A DNA stretch of 64,000 nucleotides. Origin: Dissulfurirhabdus thermomarina (GTDB lineage Bacteria; Desulfobacterota; Dissulfuribacteria; Dissulfuribacterales; Dissulfurirhabdaceae). Position numbers and translations under genes: made by a program. Below are positions 6,887-15,191 of the stretch, piece by piece. The stretch lies in assembly GCF_012979235.1 (NCBI RefSeq), contig NZ_JAATWC010000009.1, forward strand, positions 1-64,000, given 5' to 3'. Within the stretch, counting starts at the first letter, position 1, and each line of letters opens with the position of its first letter. The notes beneath the pieces are model-generated. The model was not told where the DNA came from, did no database searches, and saw nothing but the letters and a program-made list of their open reading frames with translations.

Positions 6887-8923
6887 ATGGCACAGAGAAC
6901 GCACATCCAAAAGATCCGCAACATCGGGATCATCGCCCACATCGATGCCGGAAAGACCACCCTCACCGAGCGCGTCCTCTTCTATACCGGCAAGACCCAC
7001 AAGATCGGCGAGGTCCACGACGGCCAGGCCGTCATGGACTGGATGCCCGAGGAACAGGAGCGGGGCATCACCATCACCTCGGCGGTCACCACCTGCTACT
7101 GGCGGGAGCACGAGATCCACATCATCGACACCCCTGGGCACGTGGACTTCACCATGGAGGTGGAGCGATCCCTCCGGGTCCTCGACGGGGCGGTGGGCGT
7201 CTTCTGCGCCGTGGGAGGGGTCGAACCCCAGTCCGAGACGGTCTGGCACCAGGCCGACAAGTACCGGGTCCCCAAGATGGCCTTCGTGAACAAGATGGAC
7301 CGGCTCGGGGCCGACTTCTGGAACGTGGTGGACCAGATGAAGGAGCGGCTCGGGGCCCATCCCCTGGTCCTCACCCTGCCCTACGGGGCCGAGGAGGACT
7401 TCCAGGGGGTCTTCGACGTGGTCCGGGGGACGTGGATCGCCTGGGACGAGGCCAGCCAGGGGATGCACTTCGAGGAGCGGCCCGTCCCGGAGGACCGGCG
7501 GGAGGAGGTGGCCCGGGCCCGGGAATCGCTTCTCGAGGCCCTCTCCGAGGTGGACGACGCCATTCTGGAACGGTACCTGGGGGAGGAGGAGATCCCGGAG
7601 GCCGACATCCATGCCGCCGTCCGCCGGGCCTGCATCGGGCTCAAGGGCGTCCCGGTCTTCTGCGGGTCGGCCCTCCGGAACAAGGGGGTGCAGCCGGTTC
7701 TGGACGGCGTGGTCCGGTATCTGCCGAGCCCGGTGGACATCCCGCCCGTCAAGGGGGAGGATCCGAAGACCGGGGCGGAGGTCGAACGTCCGCCCCGGGA
7801 CAAGGCGCCTCTGGCGGCCCTGGCCTTCAAGGTGCAGATGGACCAGGGGCGCAAGCTCACCTACGTGCGGGTCTATTCCGGCATGCTGAAGGCCGGCGGC
7901 GAGTTCTTGAATCCCGGCAAGGGGATCCGGGAGCGGGCGGCCCGCCTCCTCCTCATGCACGCCAACAAACGGGAGCGGGTCCAGGAGGCCGGGGCCGGGT
8001 CCATCGTCGGGGTCATGGGCCTCAAGGAGACCACCACCGGCGACACCCTCTGCGACCCCGAGCATCCGGTGCTCCTCGAGCCCATCGATTTCTACAAGCC
8101 CGTCATCTCCGTGGCCATCGAGCCCAAGACCACCGGCGACCAGGACAAGGTGGACCTCGCCCTCTCCAAGCTGGCCGAGGAGGACCCCACCTTCCACGTG
8201 CGCCTCGACGAGGACACCGGCCAGACCATCGTCTCGGGCATGGGGGAGCTGCACCTCGAGGTGCTGATGCACCGGCTCGTCCGGGAGTTCAACGCCCCGG
8301 TGAACGTGGGGCGGCCCCAGGTGGTGTACCGGGAGACCATCCAGCGGGAGGCGCGTCTCGAGGGCTGCTTCGACAAGGAGATCGGCGGCACCCGTCAGCG
8401 GGCCGCGGTGACCGTTCGGGTGGCGCCCCGGGAGCGGGGGGCGGGCAACCGGGTGGAGAGCCGGCTGCCCGAGGGCGCGCTCCCGGAGGGCTACGAGCCC
8501 CTGGTGCTCGAGGTGCTCACCCAGGGCCTGGACGGTGGCGTCCTCCGGGGGTACCCCATGGTGGACGTGGAGGTCCGGCTCGAGGCCGCCCGTTTCGAGG
8601 AGGGGCTTTCCACCGAGATCGCCTTCCGGGCGGCGGCCTCCGTGGCGCTCCGGGAGGCCCTGGAGGCGGCGGGGCCGGTGCTCCTCGAACCGGTGATGCG
8701 GCTCGAGATCACGGTGCCGGAGAGCTTCATGGGCGAGGTCATCGGCGACATCAACGCCCGGCACGGCAAGGTGGAGGAGATCGGTCCCCGGGGCGCGGTC
8801 CAGGTGATCCGGGCCACGGCGCCGCTCTCCCGGCTCTTCGGCTACTCCACCGAGCTCCGGTCCCTCACGCAGGGCCGGGGTACCTTCACCATGGTCTTCA
8901 GCCACTACGAGCCCGTGGAATAG
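6887..8923 (+). CDS. elongation factor G paralog
   Basis: A 678-residue GTPase with the full EF-G domain order: G domain with AHIDAGKTT (P loop, about residues 17-25), RGITI switch region, DTPGHVDF and NKMD; then domains II to V, ending ...[14 protein letters not shown] moves tRNA and mRNA through the ribosome. It is not next to rpsG or tuf, where the main fusA normally lies, so I read it as a second EF-G of the EF-G-2 type. The ATG at 6887 has GAGGGG about 7 bases upstream. It is 21 bases before the YcaO gene, so the two are probably co-transcribed. Confidence 0.88.
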   Translation: MAQRTHIQKIRNIGIIAHIDAGKTTLTERVLFYTGKTHKIGEVHDGQAVMDWMPEEQERGITITSAVTTCYWREHEIHIIDTPGHVDFTMEVERSLRVLDGAVGVFCAVGGVEPQSETVWHQADKYRVPKMAFVNKMDRLGADFWNVVDQMKERLGAHPLVLTLPYGAEEDFQGVFDVVRGTWIAWDEASQGMHFEERPVPEDRREEVARARESLLEALSEVDDAILERYLGEEEIPEADIHAAVRRACIGLKGVPVFCGSALRNKGVQPVLDGVVRYLPSPVDIPPVKGEDPKTGAEVERPPRDKAPLAALAFKVQMDQGRKLTYVRVYSGMLKAGGEFLNPGKGIRERAARLLLMHANKRERVQEAGAGSIVGVMGLKETTTGDTLCDPEHPVLLEPIDFYKPVISVAIEPKTTGDQDKVDLALSKLAEEDPTFHVRLDEDTGQTIVSGMGELHLEVLMHRLVREFNAPVNVGRPQVVYRETIQREARLEGCFDKEIGGTRQRAAVTVRVAPRERGAGNRVESRLPEGALPEGYEPLVLEVLTQGLDGGVLRGYPMVDVEVRLEAARFEEGLSTEIAFRAAASVALREALEAAGPVLLEPVMRLEITVPESFMGEVIGDINARHGKVEEIGPRGAVQVIRATAPLSRLFGYSTELRSLTQGRGTFTMVFSHYEPVE

Positions 8924-8944
8924 GCGGGGGCGGAAGGAGGCGAC

Positions 8945-10669
8945 ATGCTGCACGACAGCTACAAGGAAAGCGGCGCCGGCTACGACAAGGTCTGTACCCC
9001 GGAGGAGACCCTCCGGTGGGTCCGGGAGCGGTTCCGCCGGGCGGGCCTTCCCGTCCTCCGCGACGTGGAACGCATCGACAAGGGGCGGCTCGGGATCCCC
9101 GTCTACGTGAGCCTCTACGCCGCGGAGGCCACCCGGCTCACGGGCACCGCCAAGCAGATGGGAAAGGGCGCCACCCCGGCCCAGGCCGAGTGCAGCGCCG
9201 TCATGGAGCTCGTGGAGCGCTACAGCCTCTTCTCCTTCCTCCGGGAGGGCCGCCGCCCCCTGGCCCGCTGGAGCGAGGTGGACGGGCGGGCCGTCTCCAA
9301 GGAGGACCTCTTCCGCGCCCTCCATGATCCCCTGGAGGAACCGGGGGCGGTGGCGCGGGCCGAGGAGCTGCTCGATCTGCTCCCCCTCGAGTGGGTGACG
9401 GCCTACGATCCCCTGGCCCGGACCGCGGGACGGCTCCCCTGGTCCTGGTTCTGGCCCATCAACGAGTACAACGGGTCCGCCGCGGGGAATTCCCTCGCCG
9501 AGGCCGCCGTCCAGGCCCTCTCCGAGGTGGTGGAACGCCACGTCTGCTCCCTGGTGACCTTCGACCGGCGGACCACCCCCACCATCGACCCGGCCTCCGT
9601 GCGCGGGGAGACGGCCCGGGGGCTCCTCCGCTGCTTCGAGCGCGTGGGCGTCGAGGTGCACCTCAAGGACTTCTCCCTCGGCTACGGCATCCCCACCGTG
9701 GGGGCCATCGCCTGGGATCCCGCCACCTTTCCCCGCCGGAGCGAGATCGTCTACACCGCCGGAACCTCGCCGGACCCGGAGCGGGCACTCATCCGGGCGC
9801 TGACCGAGGTGGCGCAGTTGGCGGGGGATTTCGACACCGACGGGAAATACGTGGAGAGCGGGCTGCCGCTCTTCGCCACCCTGGACGAGGCCGGCTACGT
9901 CCTGGAGGCCCCCGCGGTGGTGGGGCTCGATGCCCTGCCGTCCTGCGCCTCGCGCAACTTCCGCGAGGAGGTGGAGCGGGCCGCCGCCGACCTCCTGGGC
10001 CACGGCCTCCCCGTCCGCGTGGTGGACGTCACCCACCCGGCCCTGGGGGTGCCCGTGACCTATGTGGTGGCGCCGGGCACCCACTTCCGGGACCGCACCC
10101 GGGGGGTCTCCGTGGCCTACCACGGCGCCCGGGTGGCGGCGGCGCTGCCGGATCCCCGCGCCGCCCTGGCCGTCCTGGACCGCATCGAGGCCCTCTATCC
10201 CGAAAGCTACGAGGCGGCCTTCTACCGGGGGCACGCCATGGAACGGGCGGGGGACTACTCCGCCGCGCTCCGCCAGTACGAGAAGGCCCTGGCCCTCGGC
10301 CCGGCCGAGTCCGACCGCGCCAGCGTCCATTGTCACCGGGGACTGTGCCACAAGGAGCTCGGGGACTATGCCCGGGCCGAGGCGGAGTTGGAGCTGGCCC
10401 GGGACCTGAACCCCGGTCTCAAGGAGGTCCACAACCTCCTCGGCTTCTGCCGCTACAAGCAGGGCCGGTACCTGGAGGCCGTGGAGGCCTTCGAGGCCGC
10501 CGTGGCCCTGGACCCGGCCTCGGCCATCGACTACGCCAACATCGGGACCAATCTCCGGATGCTCGGGTTGGCGGCGGCCGCCCGCCGGTGGTACGAGATG
10601 GCCCTCGAGATCGACCCCGACCTCGATCTGGCCCGCCAGGGATTGGCCAAGCTGGCCGAGGCGGCCTAG
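8945..10669 (+). CDS. ycaO: YcaO domain protein with C-terminal TPR repeats
   Basis: A 574-residue protein. Residues of about 45-400 form a YcaO domain, an ATP-dependent fold that activates peptide backbones. The ATP and magnesium motif SxxxExxER is Ser84-Glu88-Glu91-Arg92, a second acidic helix runs through EVVERH (about 194-199), and ExxQ is Glu288-Gln291. Residues of about 405-570 are tetratricopeptide repeats. E. coli YcaO has a similar length and layout and helps RimO methylthiolate ribosomal protein S12; other YcaO proteins make thioamides or azolines. AGGAGG lies 5 bases before the ATG. It follows the EF-G paralog and precedes dsrC. The PxPxP end of azoline-forming YcaOs is missing. 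Confidence 0.87.
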   Translation: MLHDSYKESGAGYDKVCTPEETLRWVRERFRRAGLPVLRDVERIDKGRLGIPVYVSLYAAEATRLTGTAKQMGKGATPAQAECSAVMELVERYSLFSFLREGRRPLARWSEVDGRAVSKEDLFRALHDPLEEPGAVARAEELLDLLPLEWVTAYDPLARTAGRLPWSWFWPINEYNGSAAGNSLAEAAVQALSEVVERHVCSLVTFDRRTTPTIDPASVRGETARGLLRCFERVGVEVHLKDFSLGYGIPTVGAIAWDPATFPRRSEIVYTAGTSPDPERALIRALTEVAQLAGDFDTDGKYVESGLPLFATLDEAGYVLEAPAVVGLDALPSCASRNFREEVERAAADLLGHGLPVRVVDVTHPALGVPVTYVVAPGTHFRDRTRGVSVAYHGARVAAALPDPRAALAVLDRIEALYPESYEAAFYRGHAMERAGDYSAALRQYEKALALGPAESDRASVHCHRGLCHKELGDYARAEAELELARDLNPGLKEVHNLLGFCRYKQGRYLEAVEAFEAAVALDPASAIDYANIGTNLRMLGLAAAARRWYEMALEIDPDLDLARQGLAKLAEAA

Positions 10670-10794
10670 GCGGTGCTTTCTGAATGGGGGTTCATTCCGG
10701 CGCATGGAAGCCGGGGCGGCGTTCCGGGATATTTCCATGGAATTATGGGGAAAATTAGATAAATCCTTCGGGCCTTTTCGGTGGTCGCTCCGGG

Positions 10795-10823
10795 TTGACA
10801 AATCCCGGGGCGTATAGTATGAA
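10795..10823 (+). promoter_or_regulatory. promoter of dsrC
   Basis: TTGACA (10795-10800), a 17-base spacer and TATGAA (10818-10823). The predicted leader is about 55 bases and ends in a strong TAAGGAGG at 10872-10879. A dedicated strong promoter and ribosome site fit the very high expression of DsrC known in sulfate reducers. Confidence 0.7.
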
Positions 10824-10884
10824 CGGGATCGGAATTTTTGCTGGACCAGAATTCGACCAGATATCACCACGTAAGGAGGGCCAG

Positions 10885-11205
10885 ATGCCAACTGTCGAGT
10901 ACAAGGGGAAGACGTTTGAGGTTGACGAGGACGGTTTCCTGACCAAGGGAATGGAAGAGTGGAGCGAGGAGTGGGTCGAGTACGTGAAGGAGCAGGAGGG
11001 TATCTCCGAGCTCAACGATGATCACTGGAAGATCATCAACGTGCTCCAGGACTACTTCAAGAAGAACGGGATCGCTCCCATGGTTCGGATCCTCTCCAAG
11101 ACCACGGGGTACCCGCTCAAGAAGATCTACGAGCTCTTCCCCTCCGGACCGGGCAAGGGAGCCTGCAAGATGGCCGGGTTGCCGAAGCCGACGGGTTGCG
11201 TCTAA
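10885..11205 (+). CDS. dsrC: dissimilatory sulfite reductase-associated protein DsrC
   Basis: A 106-residue sulfur carrier. In sulfite-reducing bacteria DsrC accepts sulfur from DsrAB on its two C-terminal cysteines, and the DsrC trisulfide is then reduced by the membrane complex DsrMKJOP. Both cysteines are present: Cys94 in KGACK and penultimate Cys105 in PTGCV, spaced C-x10-C, which separates true DsrC from TusE-type relatives that keep only the last one. The family start VEYKGKTFEVDEDGFL is also seen. The ATG has TAAGGAGG upstream and its own promoter. Codon choice is less GC-biased than neighbours, consistent with high expression. dsrAB is not in the window. Confidence 0.96.
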   Translation: MPTVEYKGKTFEVDEDGFLTKGMEEWSEEWVEYVKEQEGISELNDDHWKIINVLQDYFKKNGIAPMVRILSKTTGYPLKKIYELFPSGPGKGACKMAGLPKPTGCV

Positions 11206-11259
11206 CCCTCCTTCGCGCACCCGGGGCGCTCCGGCGCCCCCGGAATATTCGAAGACGAG

Positions 11260-11291
11260 ACGGCCCTCGCCGAAAGGTGGAGGGCCGTTTT
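11260..11291 (+). terminator. rho-independent terminator of dsrC
   Basis: A 9-bp stem ACGGCCCTC/GAGGGCCGT (11260-11268 with 11280-11288, 11-base loop) is followed by TTTT. A second GC hairpin (GGGGCGC/GCGCCCC, near 11223-11240) without a T run lies just before it. The terminator touches the stop codon of the convergent ATP-grasp gene. Confidence 0.8.
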
Positions 11292-12099
11292 ACGTCCGCG
11301 GTTCGGCCGGGGGCGCTTCGCCGGTGACCTCCCGGAGGAAGGCGGCGTTGAGCTCCTCGATCTTTTCCTGGTAGGCCCGGTGGTCGATCCGGGCGCCCTT
11401 GAGACCGCCCCGGAGGTTGATCTCCGACAGGTACGCGGTGCCGTCCGGTGCCACGAGGAGATCCACGTGGGCGTAGGGGAAGCGCCCTCGCGCCATGGCG
11501 TCGCGGCAGAGGGCCTCCTGCTCGGGCGTGAGACGGTGGTGTCCTGACCGCCCCCCGAAGAAGAGGTTGTTTCGAAAGGAGTTGGGGTTCTCTCGCCAGT
11601 AGGCCTCCACGTAGTCGCCCAGGATCACGACCCGGATGTCGCGGGCTCCTTCCAGGAAGGGCTGGACCACGAAGGGATAGGCGAGACTCCCGAAGCAGGC
11701 CTGGTTGTAGACCGCTTCGAGGCTTTCCCACCGGTGGATTCCGAGCCCGCAGTTGAAGCGGTTCTGCTTGGTCACCACCGCCCCGTGGCCCCTGGCGCCG
11801 TAGCGGTTCAGCTGGCGGACCAGGTCGTGCCGGTCCCGGGCCACGAAGGTGTCGGGGACCATCCACCGGCCGAGGACCATGGCCTGGAGGCACTTCGACC
11901 GGCTCAGATGCTGGGCGAGGGCGGGCGGGAAGAGCCGCACCCCCCGCTCGGAGAGGTCGAGGAAGAGGGATTCCTCGGTGGGCTTGAGGTTGAGGAGCCC
12001 CACCACCACGTCCCCGGCCCGGAGATCGGGGTAGAGCTCGCGGAAGGTGCGGTTGTCGCGGACGATGCGGATGCCGGTCTCCGGCGGGGCGTCGCTCAA
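11290..12099 (-). CDS. ATP-grasp (RimK-like) protein of unknown substrate
   Basis: A 269-residue protein with an ATP-grasp fold: VVTKQNRFNCGLGI in the ATP-lid region, VVQPFLEGARDIRVVILGDYVEAYWR, then NNLFFGG and the metal-binding end VDLLVAPDGTAYLSEINLRGG. The asparagine and acidic residues of the metal site are kept, so it should be active. RimK-like enzymes join an amino group to a carboxylate using ATP. The only usable start before the domain is the TTG at 12099, with a weak GAGG 9 bases upstream; upstream in-frame DNA belongs to a repeat element. It converges on dsrC and lies downstream of the zinc-ribbon gene. The substrate is unknown. Confidence 0.75.
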   Translation of the reverse strand: MSDAPPETGIRIVRDNRTFRELYPDLRAGDVVVGLLNLKPTEESLFLDLSERGVRLFPPALAQHLSRSKCLQAMVLGRWMVPDTFVARDRHDLVRQLNRYGARGHGAVVTKQNRFNCGLGIHRWESLEAVYNQACFGSLAYPFVVQPFLEGARDIRVVILGDYVEAYWRENPNSFRNNLFFGGRSGHHRLTPEQEALCRDAMARGRFPYAHVDLLVAPDGTAYLSEINLRGGLKGARIDHRAYQEKIEELNAAFLREVTGEAPPAEPRT

Positions 12100-12103
12100 G
12101 GGA

Positions 12104-12258
12104 GATGGCCTCGGAGGAAGTCCTCTGGGGGGATGGCTCGGCAAAGATCGCCAGGTGCGAAGGGCGAGGATGTCGAGAAATGATGGATACTTAAACCAGC
12201 CGCAATGACGAGGGCATCCGAGGCCACGCCGCAGCCCGCGCATTTTTGCGGCGCCATC
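12104..12258 (+). repeat. dispersed inverted-repeat element, copy A
   Basis: A 155-base copy of the window's repeat family (compare 17212, 22676, 24203 and 42586). It begins GATGGCCTCGG, contains GGCTCGGCAAAGATCGCC, GCGAGGATGTCG and CAATGACGAG in the family order, and ends TTTTTGCGGCGCCATC, the reverse complement of the family left end. It exactly fills the gap between the ATP-grasp start codon and the zinc-ribbon stop codon, with 4 and 1 bases to spare. Confidence 0.8.
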
Positions 12259-12259
12259 G

Positions 12260-12556
12260 TCAAAAGAGCATCTCCACGAAGCGTCCGTGGTACTGGCTGA
12301 GGTCGGCGTTGCATTCGGCGCAGTAGAACCGGATGTCGCCGAGGATCTGCGAGTCGTCGCTCTGCGGCGTGAAGCTGCCGTCCTCGTTCTGGACGTAGCG
12401 GGTGGTCAGCATGACCTCCTCGGCCACCTCGAAGAAGTGGCGGTCGTTACCGCAGTGCGGGCAGACGATGCGGCGCCCCATCCGGACCAGGGCCGCCGCC
12501 GAGGGCGGCGCCGTCTTTTTCTTTCGGGATCGTGGCTTTCGTCCGGTGAACGTCAT
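12260..12556 (-). CDS. small zinc-ribbon protein
   Basis: A 98-residue protein with a lysine- and arginine-rich start (GRKPRSRKKKT, residues 5-15) and two cysteine pairs, CPHCG near residue 36 and CAEC near residue 82, that can bind one zinc. Between them lies HFFEVAEEVMLTTRYVQ. I do not recognise a named family or activity; zinc-ribbon proteins of this size often bind nucleic acid or a protein partner. The ATG at 12556 has a weak GGGAG upstream. It follows the YbhB-like gene by 47 bases and precedes the ATP-grasp gene, with only repeat copy A between. Confidence 0.75.
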   Translation of the reverse strand: MTFTGRKPRSRKKKTAPPSAAALVRMGRRIVCPHCGNDRHFFEVAEEVMLTTRYVQNEDGSFTPQSDDSQILGDIRFYCAECNADLSQYHGRFVEMLF

Positions 12557-12603
12557 GGATCTCTCCCGGGGGTGTGTGCCGGGCCGCCACGCAGGCGGCC
12601 GGG

Positions 12604-13152
12604 TCAACGGCCAAGATACCCCGTCAGGCGGCTTTCCGCCAGGACGGCCCCCCGGATCGCCGCCTGGAAGTCCGCAAGCCGGCACCGGTCCGGCAGGTCG
12701 AGATGGCGGACCTTCAGGGCGTAGAGGGTGAAGACGTAGGGGTGGGGGCCGGTCCCCGGCGGCGGCTGCGGGCCGCCGTAGCCCGGCTGGCCGAAGGAAT
12801 TGACCAGCTCCCGGGCCCCGGGCGGGAGGCCGCCCGGCGAGGCCCCCTCCGCCAGTGCCCGCGTCTCGGGGGGGATGTCCACCACCAGCCAATGCACCCA
12901 GTTGCGGGCCACCGGGTGCGGGTCCACCACGGCCAGGGCCAGGGACCGGGTGCCCTCGGGAGGGGCGGACCAGGCGAGCGGCGGGGAGAGGTTCCGGCCG
13001 CCGGCAGGGGCCCTGGCGAAGCGGATGGGCAGGGTGGCGCCGTCGGTGAAGGCAGGGGATGACAGCTCCATGGCTCGCCTCCCTTCCGCCGCGTGGACCA
13101 GGAGGACGGCACAAAGACCCAGCACGGCGGCGATGAACCGGGCATGTTCCAT
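12604..13152 (-). CDS. YbhB/YbcL family PEBP-like protein
   Basis: A 182-residue phosphatidylethanolamine-binding-protein fold. Family motifs are LSPPLAWSAPPEGTRSLAL, VVDPHPV, NWVHWLVVDIPP, GGPQPPPGTGPHPYVFTLYAL. The biochemical role of bacterial members is unsettled. Two starts are credible. The ATG at 13152 gives a signal peptide (hydrophobic residues 6-21) and follows a TATAAT box by only 6 bases. The ATG at 13071 begins MELSSPAFTDG, like cytoplasmic YbhB, and has GGGAGG 6 bases upstream. I list the longer frame because an in-frame signal peptide is unlikely by chance. Confidence 0.8.
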   Translation of the reverse strand: MEHARFIAAVLGLCAVLLVHAAEGRRAMELSSPAFTDGATLPIRFARAPAGGRNLSPPLAWSAPPEGTRSLALAVVDPHPVARNWVHWLVVDIPPETRALAEGASPGGLPPGARELVNSFGQPGYGGPQPPPGTGPHPYVFTLYALKVRHLDLPDRCRLADFQAAIRGAVLAESRLTGYLGR

Positions 13153-13219
13153 GAAAAGATTATAGGATCGGGGACCCGGAAAATCCACGGGTTTCGTGCC
13201 GTCCGTCCCGCCCTGCTCC

Positions 13220-13248
13220 TTGCATGGCCCCTGGGAGTCGCGTAAATT
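13220..13248 (+). promoter_or_regulatory. weak candidate promoter upstream of pgi
   Basis: TTGCAT (13220-13225), 17 bases, TAAATT (13243-13248). Each box is a partial match. The stretch 13153-13505 otherwise holds GC-rich inverted repeats and no gene that I can support; the leader from this promoter would be about 250 bases. Confidence 0.25.
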
Positions 13249-13505
13249 GACGACCTTGGAATCAGCCGGCGACGGCGAAGCCGCCAGCGGAAGGCACGGC
13301 GTCGAGATCCCAGGGCGCAAATGAAGCCTGCCCACCGGGCGCGTCCCGCGCCCGCCGCCGTGCGGGGGCGCCTCGCTTTGGACCGTCTGCGGTTCCTTCC
13401 AGGCGGGCGTTCCCCCGCCGGCCGCCCTCCGGGGCGCGATGCCCCGGCGGCGGCCTGCGGCCGGAGCCCGTCACCGCCTCGAATCCTCGTCCCGGGAGGT
13501 ATCCC

Positions 13506-15188
13506 TTGATCATCCGCCCGTCGTCCCTCTCCCCCGAAGCAAAGAACGAGATCCTCCAGCGCTTCTGGCGCCGGGACCCGTCCCTGTGGGCCGCCGAGCC
13601 GGAACGGCAGGCCGCCGTGGCGAACCGGCTGGGCTGGCTGGACGTCCACCGGAAGATGCGGGACGCGGTCCCGGATCTCTTGGCCTTCGCCGCCGACGTC
13701 CGCGAACGCGGCATCCGGCGGGTGGTGCTCCTCGGCATGGGGGGGTCGAGCCTGTGCCCGCTGGTGCTCGCGCACATCTTCGGCCCCGCCGAGGGACACC
13801 CGGAGCTGGTGGTCCTCGACACCACCGACCCCCGCGAGATCCAGGCCGTGGCCGACGGCGCGGACTGGTCCTCCACCCTCTTCGTCGTGGCCAGCAAGTC
13901 GGGCACCACCGTGGAACCCAACGCCCAGTACGCCTTCTTCCGCGAGCTCGTGGCCGGGGCGGTGGCCGACCCGGGCCGCCACTTCGTGGCCATCACCGAT
14001 CCAGGTTCCCCCCTGGAGGAGCTGGCCGAACGGGACGGCTTCCTCCGGGTGTTCCTGAACCCCCCGGACATCGGCGGCCGGTACTCCGCCCTGTCCCTCT
14101 TCGGGCTCGTGCCGGCCGCGCTCCTGGGGATGGACCTCGGGCGGCTGCTCGACCGGGCCGAGGAGATGGTCCGCCGGTGCGGGCCCGACGTCGCCTGGGA
14201 GGAGAACCCGGGATGCCGCCTGGGCGAGTTCCTCGGGGAATACGCCAACCAGAGCCGCGACAAGCTCACCCTGCTCGCCGACGCCCCCATCCGGCCCTTC
14301 GGGCTCTGGCTGGAGCAGCTCTTGGCCGAGAGCACCGGCAAGGAGACCATGGGGATCGTGCCCATCTTCGGCGAGACCACCGGCATTCCGGGCTTCTACG
14401 GGGGCGAGCGGATCTTCGCCTACCTCCGGCTGGCCGGGGTGCCCGAGTCGGAGAGCCTCGGCGACTTCGTTCGCGAGCTCCGGGAGGCGGAGTTTCCCGT
14501 GGAGGAGGTCGAACTCCGGGACCCCTACGACCTCGGCGGGGAGTTCTTCCGCTGGGAGATGGCCACGGCCCTGGCCTCCCACTTCATCGGTGTCAACGCC
14601 TTCGACGAGCCGGACGTGGGCAGCGCCAAGGCCAAGACCCGGGAGGTCATGGAACGCTACCGCTCGGAGGGAAAGATGCCGGTGAAGTTCTGGGTGGATC
14701 CCCAGAGCGAGATCCACTTCCGGGCCTCCAAGCTGCTGGCCCCTTCCATGAAGAGCCTGTCCAGGACCCTCCGGGACATCTTCGAGGTGCTCCCCTCCTG
14801 GGGCTACCTGGGTTTCCTGCCGTACCTTCCCTACGACCCCCGGGTGGAGGAGTTGATCCGCGACATGCGCCACCTCGTCCGCCAGGAGCGCGGGTGCGCC
14901 ACCACCCTGGGGTTCGGCCCCCGTTACCTCCACTCCACGGGGCAGATCTACAAGGGCGGCCCCATGTCCGGCGCCTTCATCATCTTCACCCGGCGCCGCG
15001 AGGCGGACTACCCGGAGATCCCCGGCCTCGGCATGAGCTTCTGGCATCTCCAGTTCGCCCAGGCGGCCGGGGATTTCGAGGCGCTCTCCGAGGCACGGCG
15101 CCGGGTCGTCCACGTCCACCTGCCGGCGGACTATGCCCTCGGGCTCGAGAGTTTCGGCAAGGTGCTCTCCCGGGCGGTTCGGCTCTGA
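13506..15188 (+). CDS. pgi: glucose-6-phosphate isomerase
   Basis: A 560-residue isomerase interconverting glucose-6-phosphate and fructose-6-phosphate. Sugar-phosphate isomerase motifs are GMGGSSLCPLVL near residues 78-89, SKSGTTVEPN near 130-139 and LLAESTGKE near 272-280. The sequence resembles the Pgi half of bifunctional transaldolase/Pgi proteins rather than E. coli Pgi, but no transaldolase domain is attached. The start is TTG at 13506 with GGGAGG 6 bases upstream; no ATG lies near the domain start. The K+ channel gene follows 3 bases after the stop. Confidence 0.87.
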   Translation: MIIRPSSLSPEAKNEILQRFWRRDPSLWAAEPERQAAVANRLGWLDVHRKMRDAVPDLLAFAADVRERGIRRVVLLGMGGSSLCPLVLAHIFGPAEGHPELVVLDTTDPREIQAVADGADWSSTLFVVASKSGTTVEPNAQYAFFRELVAGAVADPGRHFVAITDPGSPLEELAERDGFLRVFLNPPDIGGRYSALSLFGLVPAALLGMDLGRLLDRAEEMVRRCGPDVAWEENPGCRLGEFLGEYANQSRDKLTLLADAPIRPFGLWLEQLLAESTGKETMGIVPIFGETTGIPGFYGGERIFAYLRLAGVPESESLGDFVRELREAEFPVEEVELRDPYDLGGEFFRWEMATALASHFIGVNAFDEPDVGSAKAKTREVMERYRSEGKMPVKFWVDPQSEIHFRASKLLAPSMKSLSRTLRDIFEVLPSWGYLGFLPYLPYDPRVEELIRDMRHLVRQERGCATTLGFGPRYLHSTGQIYKGGPMSGAFIIFTRRREADYPEIPGLGMSFWHLQFAQAAGDFEALSEARRRVVHVHLPADYALGLESFGKVLSRAVRL

Positions 15189-15191
15189 GCC

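Noticed and set aside
10795-10884. Extended start for DsrC at 10795
   Set aside because: It would translate through the promoter; the ATG at 10885 has a strong TAAGGAGG and matches the family start.
12100-12243. Longer ATP-grasp protein starting at 12243
   Set aside because: The added 48 residues are translated repeat copy A, with no similarity to the enzyme fold; the TTG at 12099 is closer to the domain.
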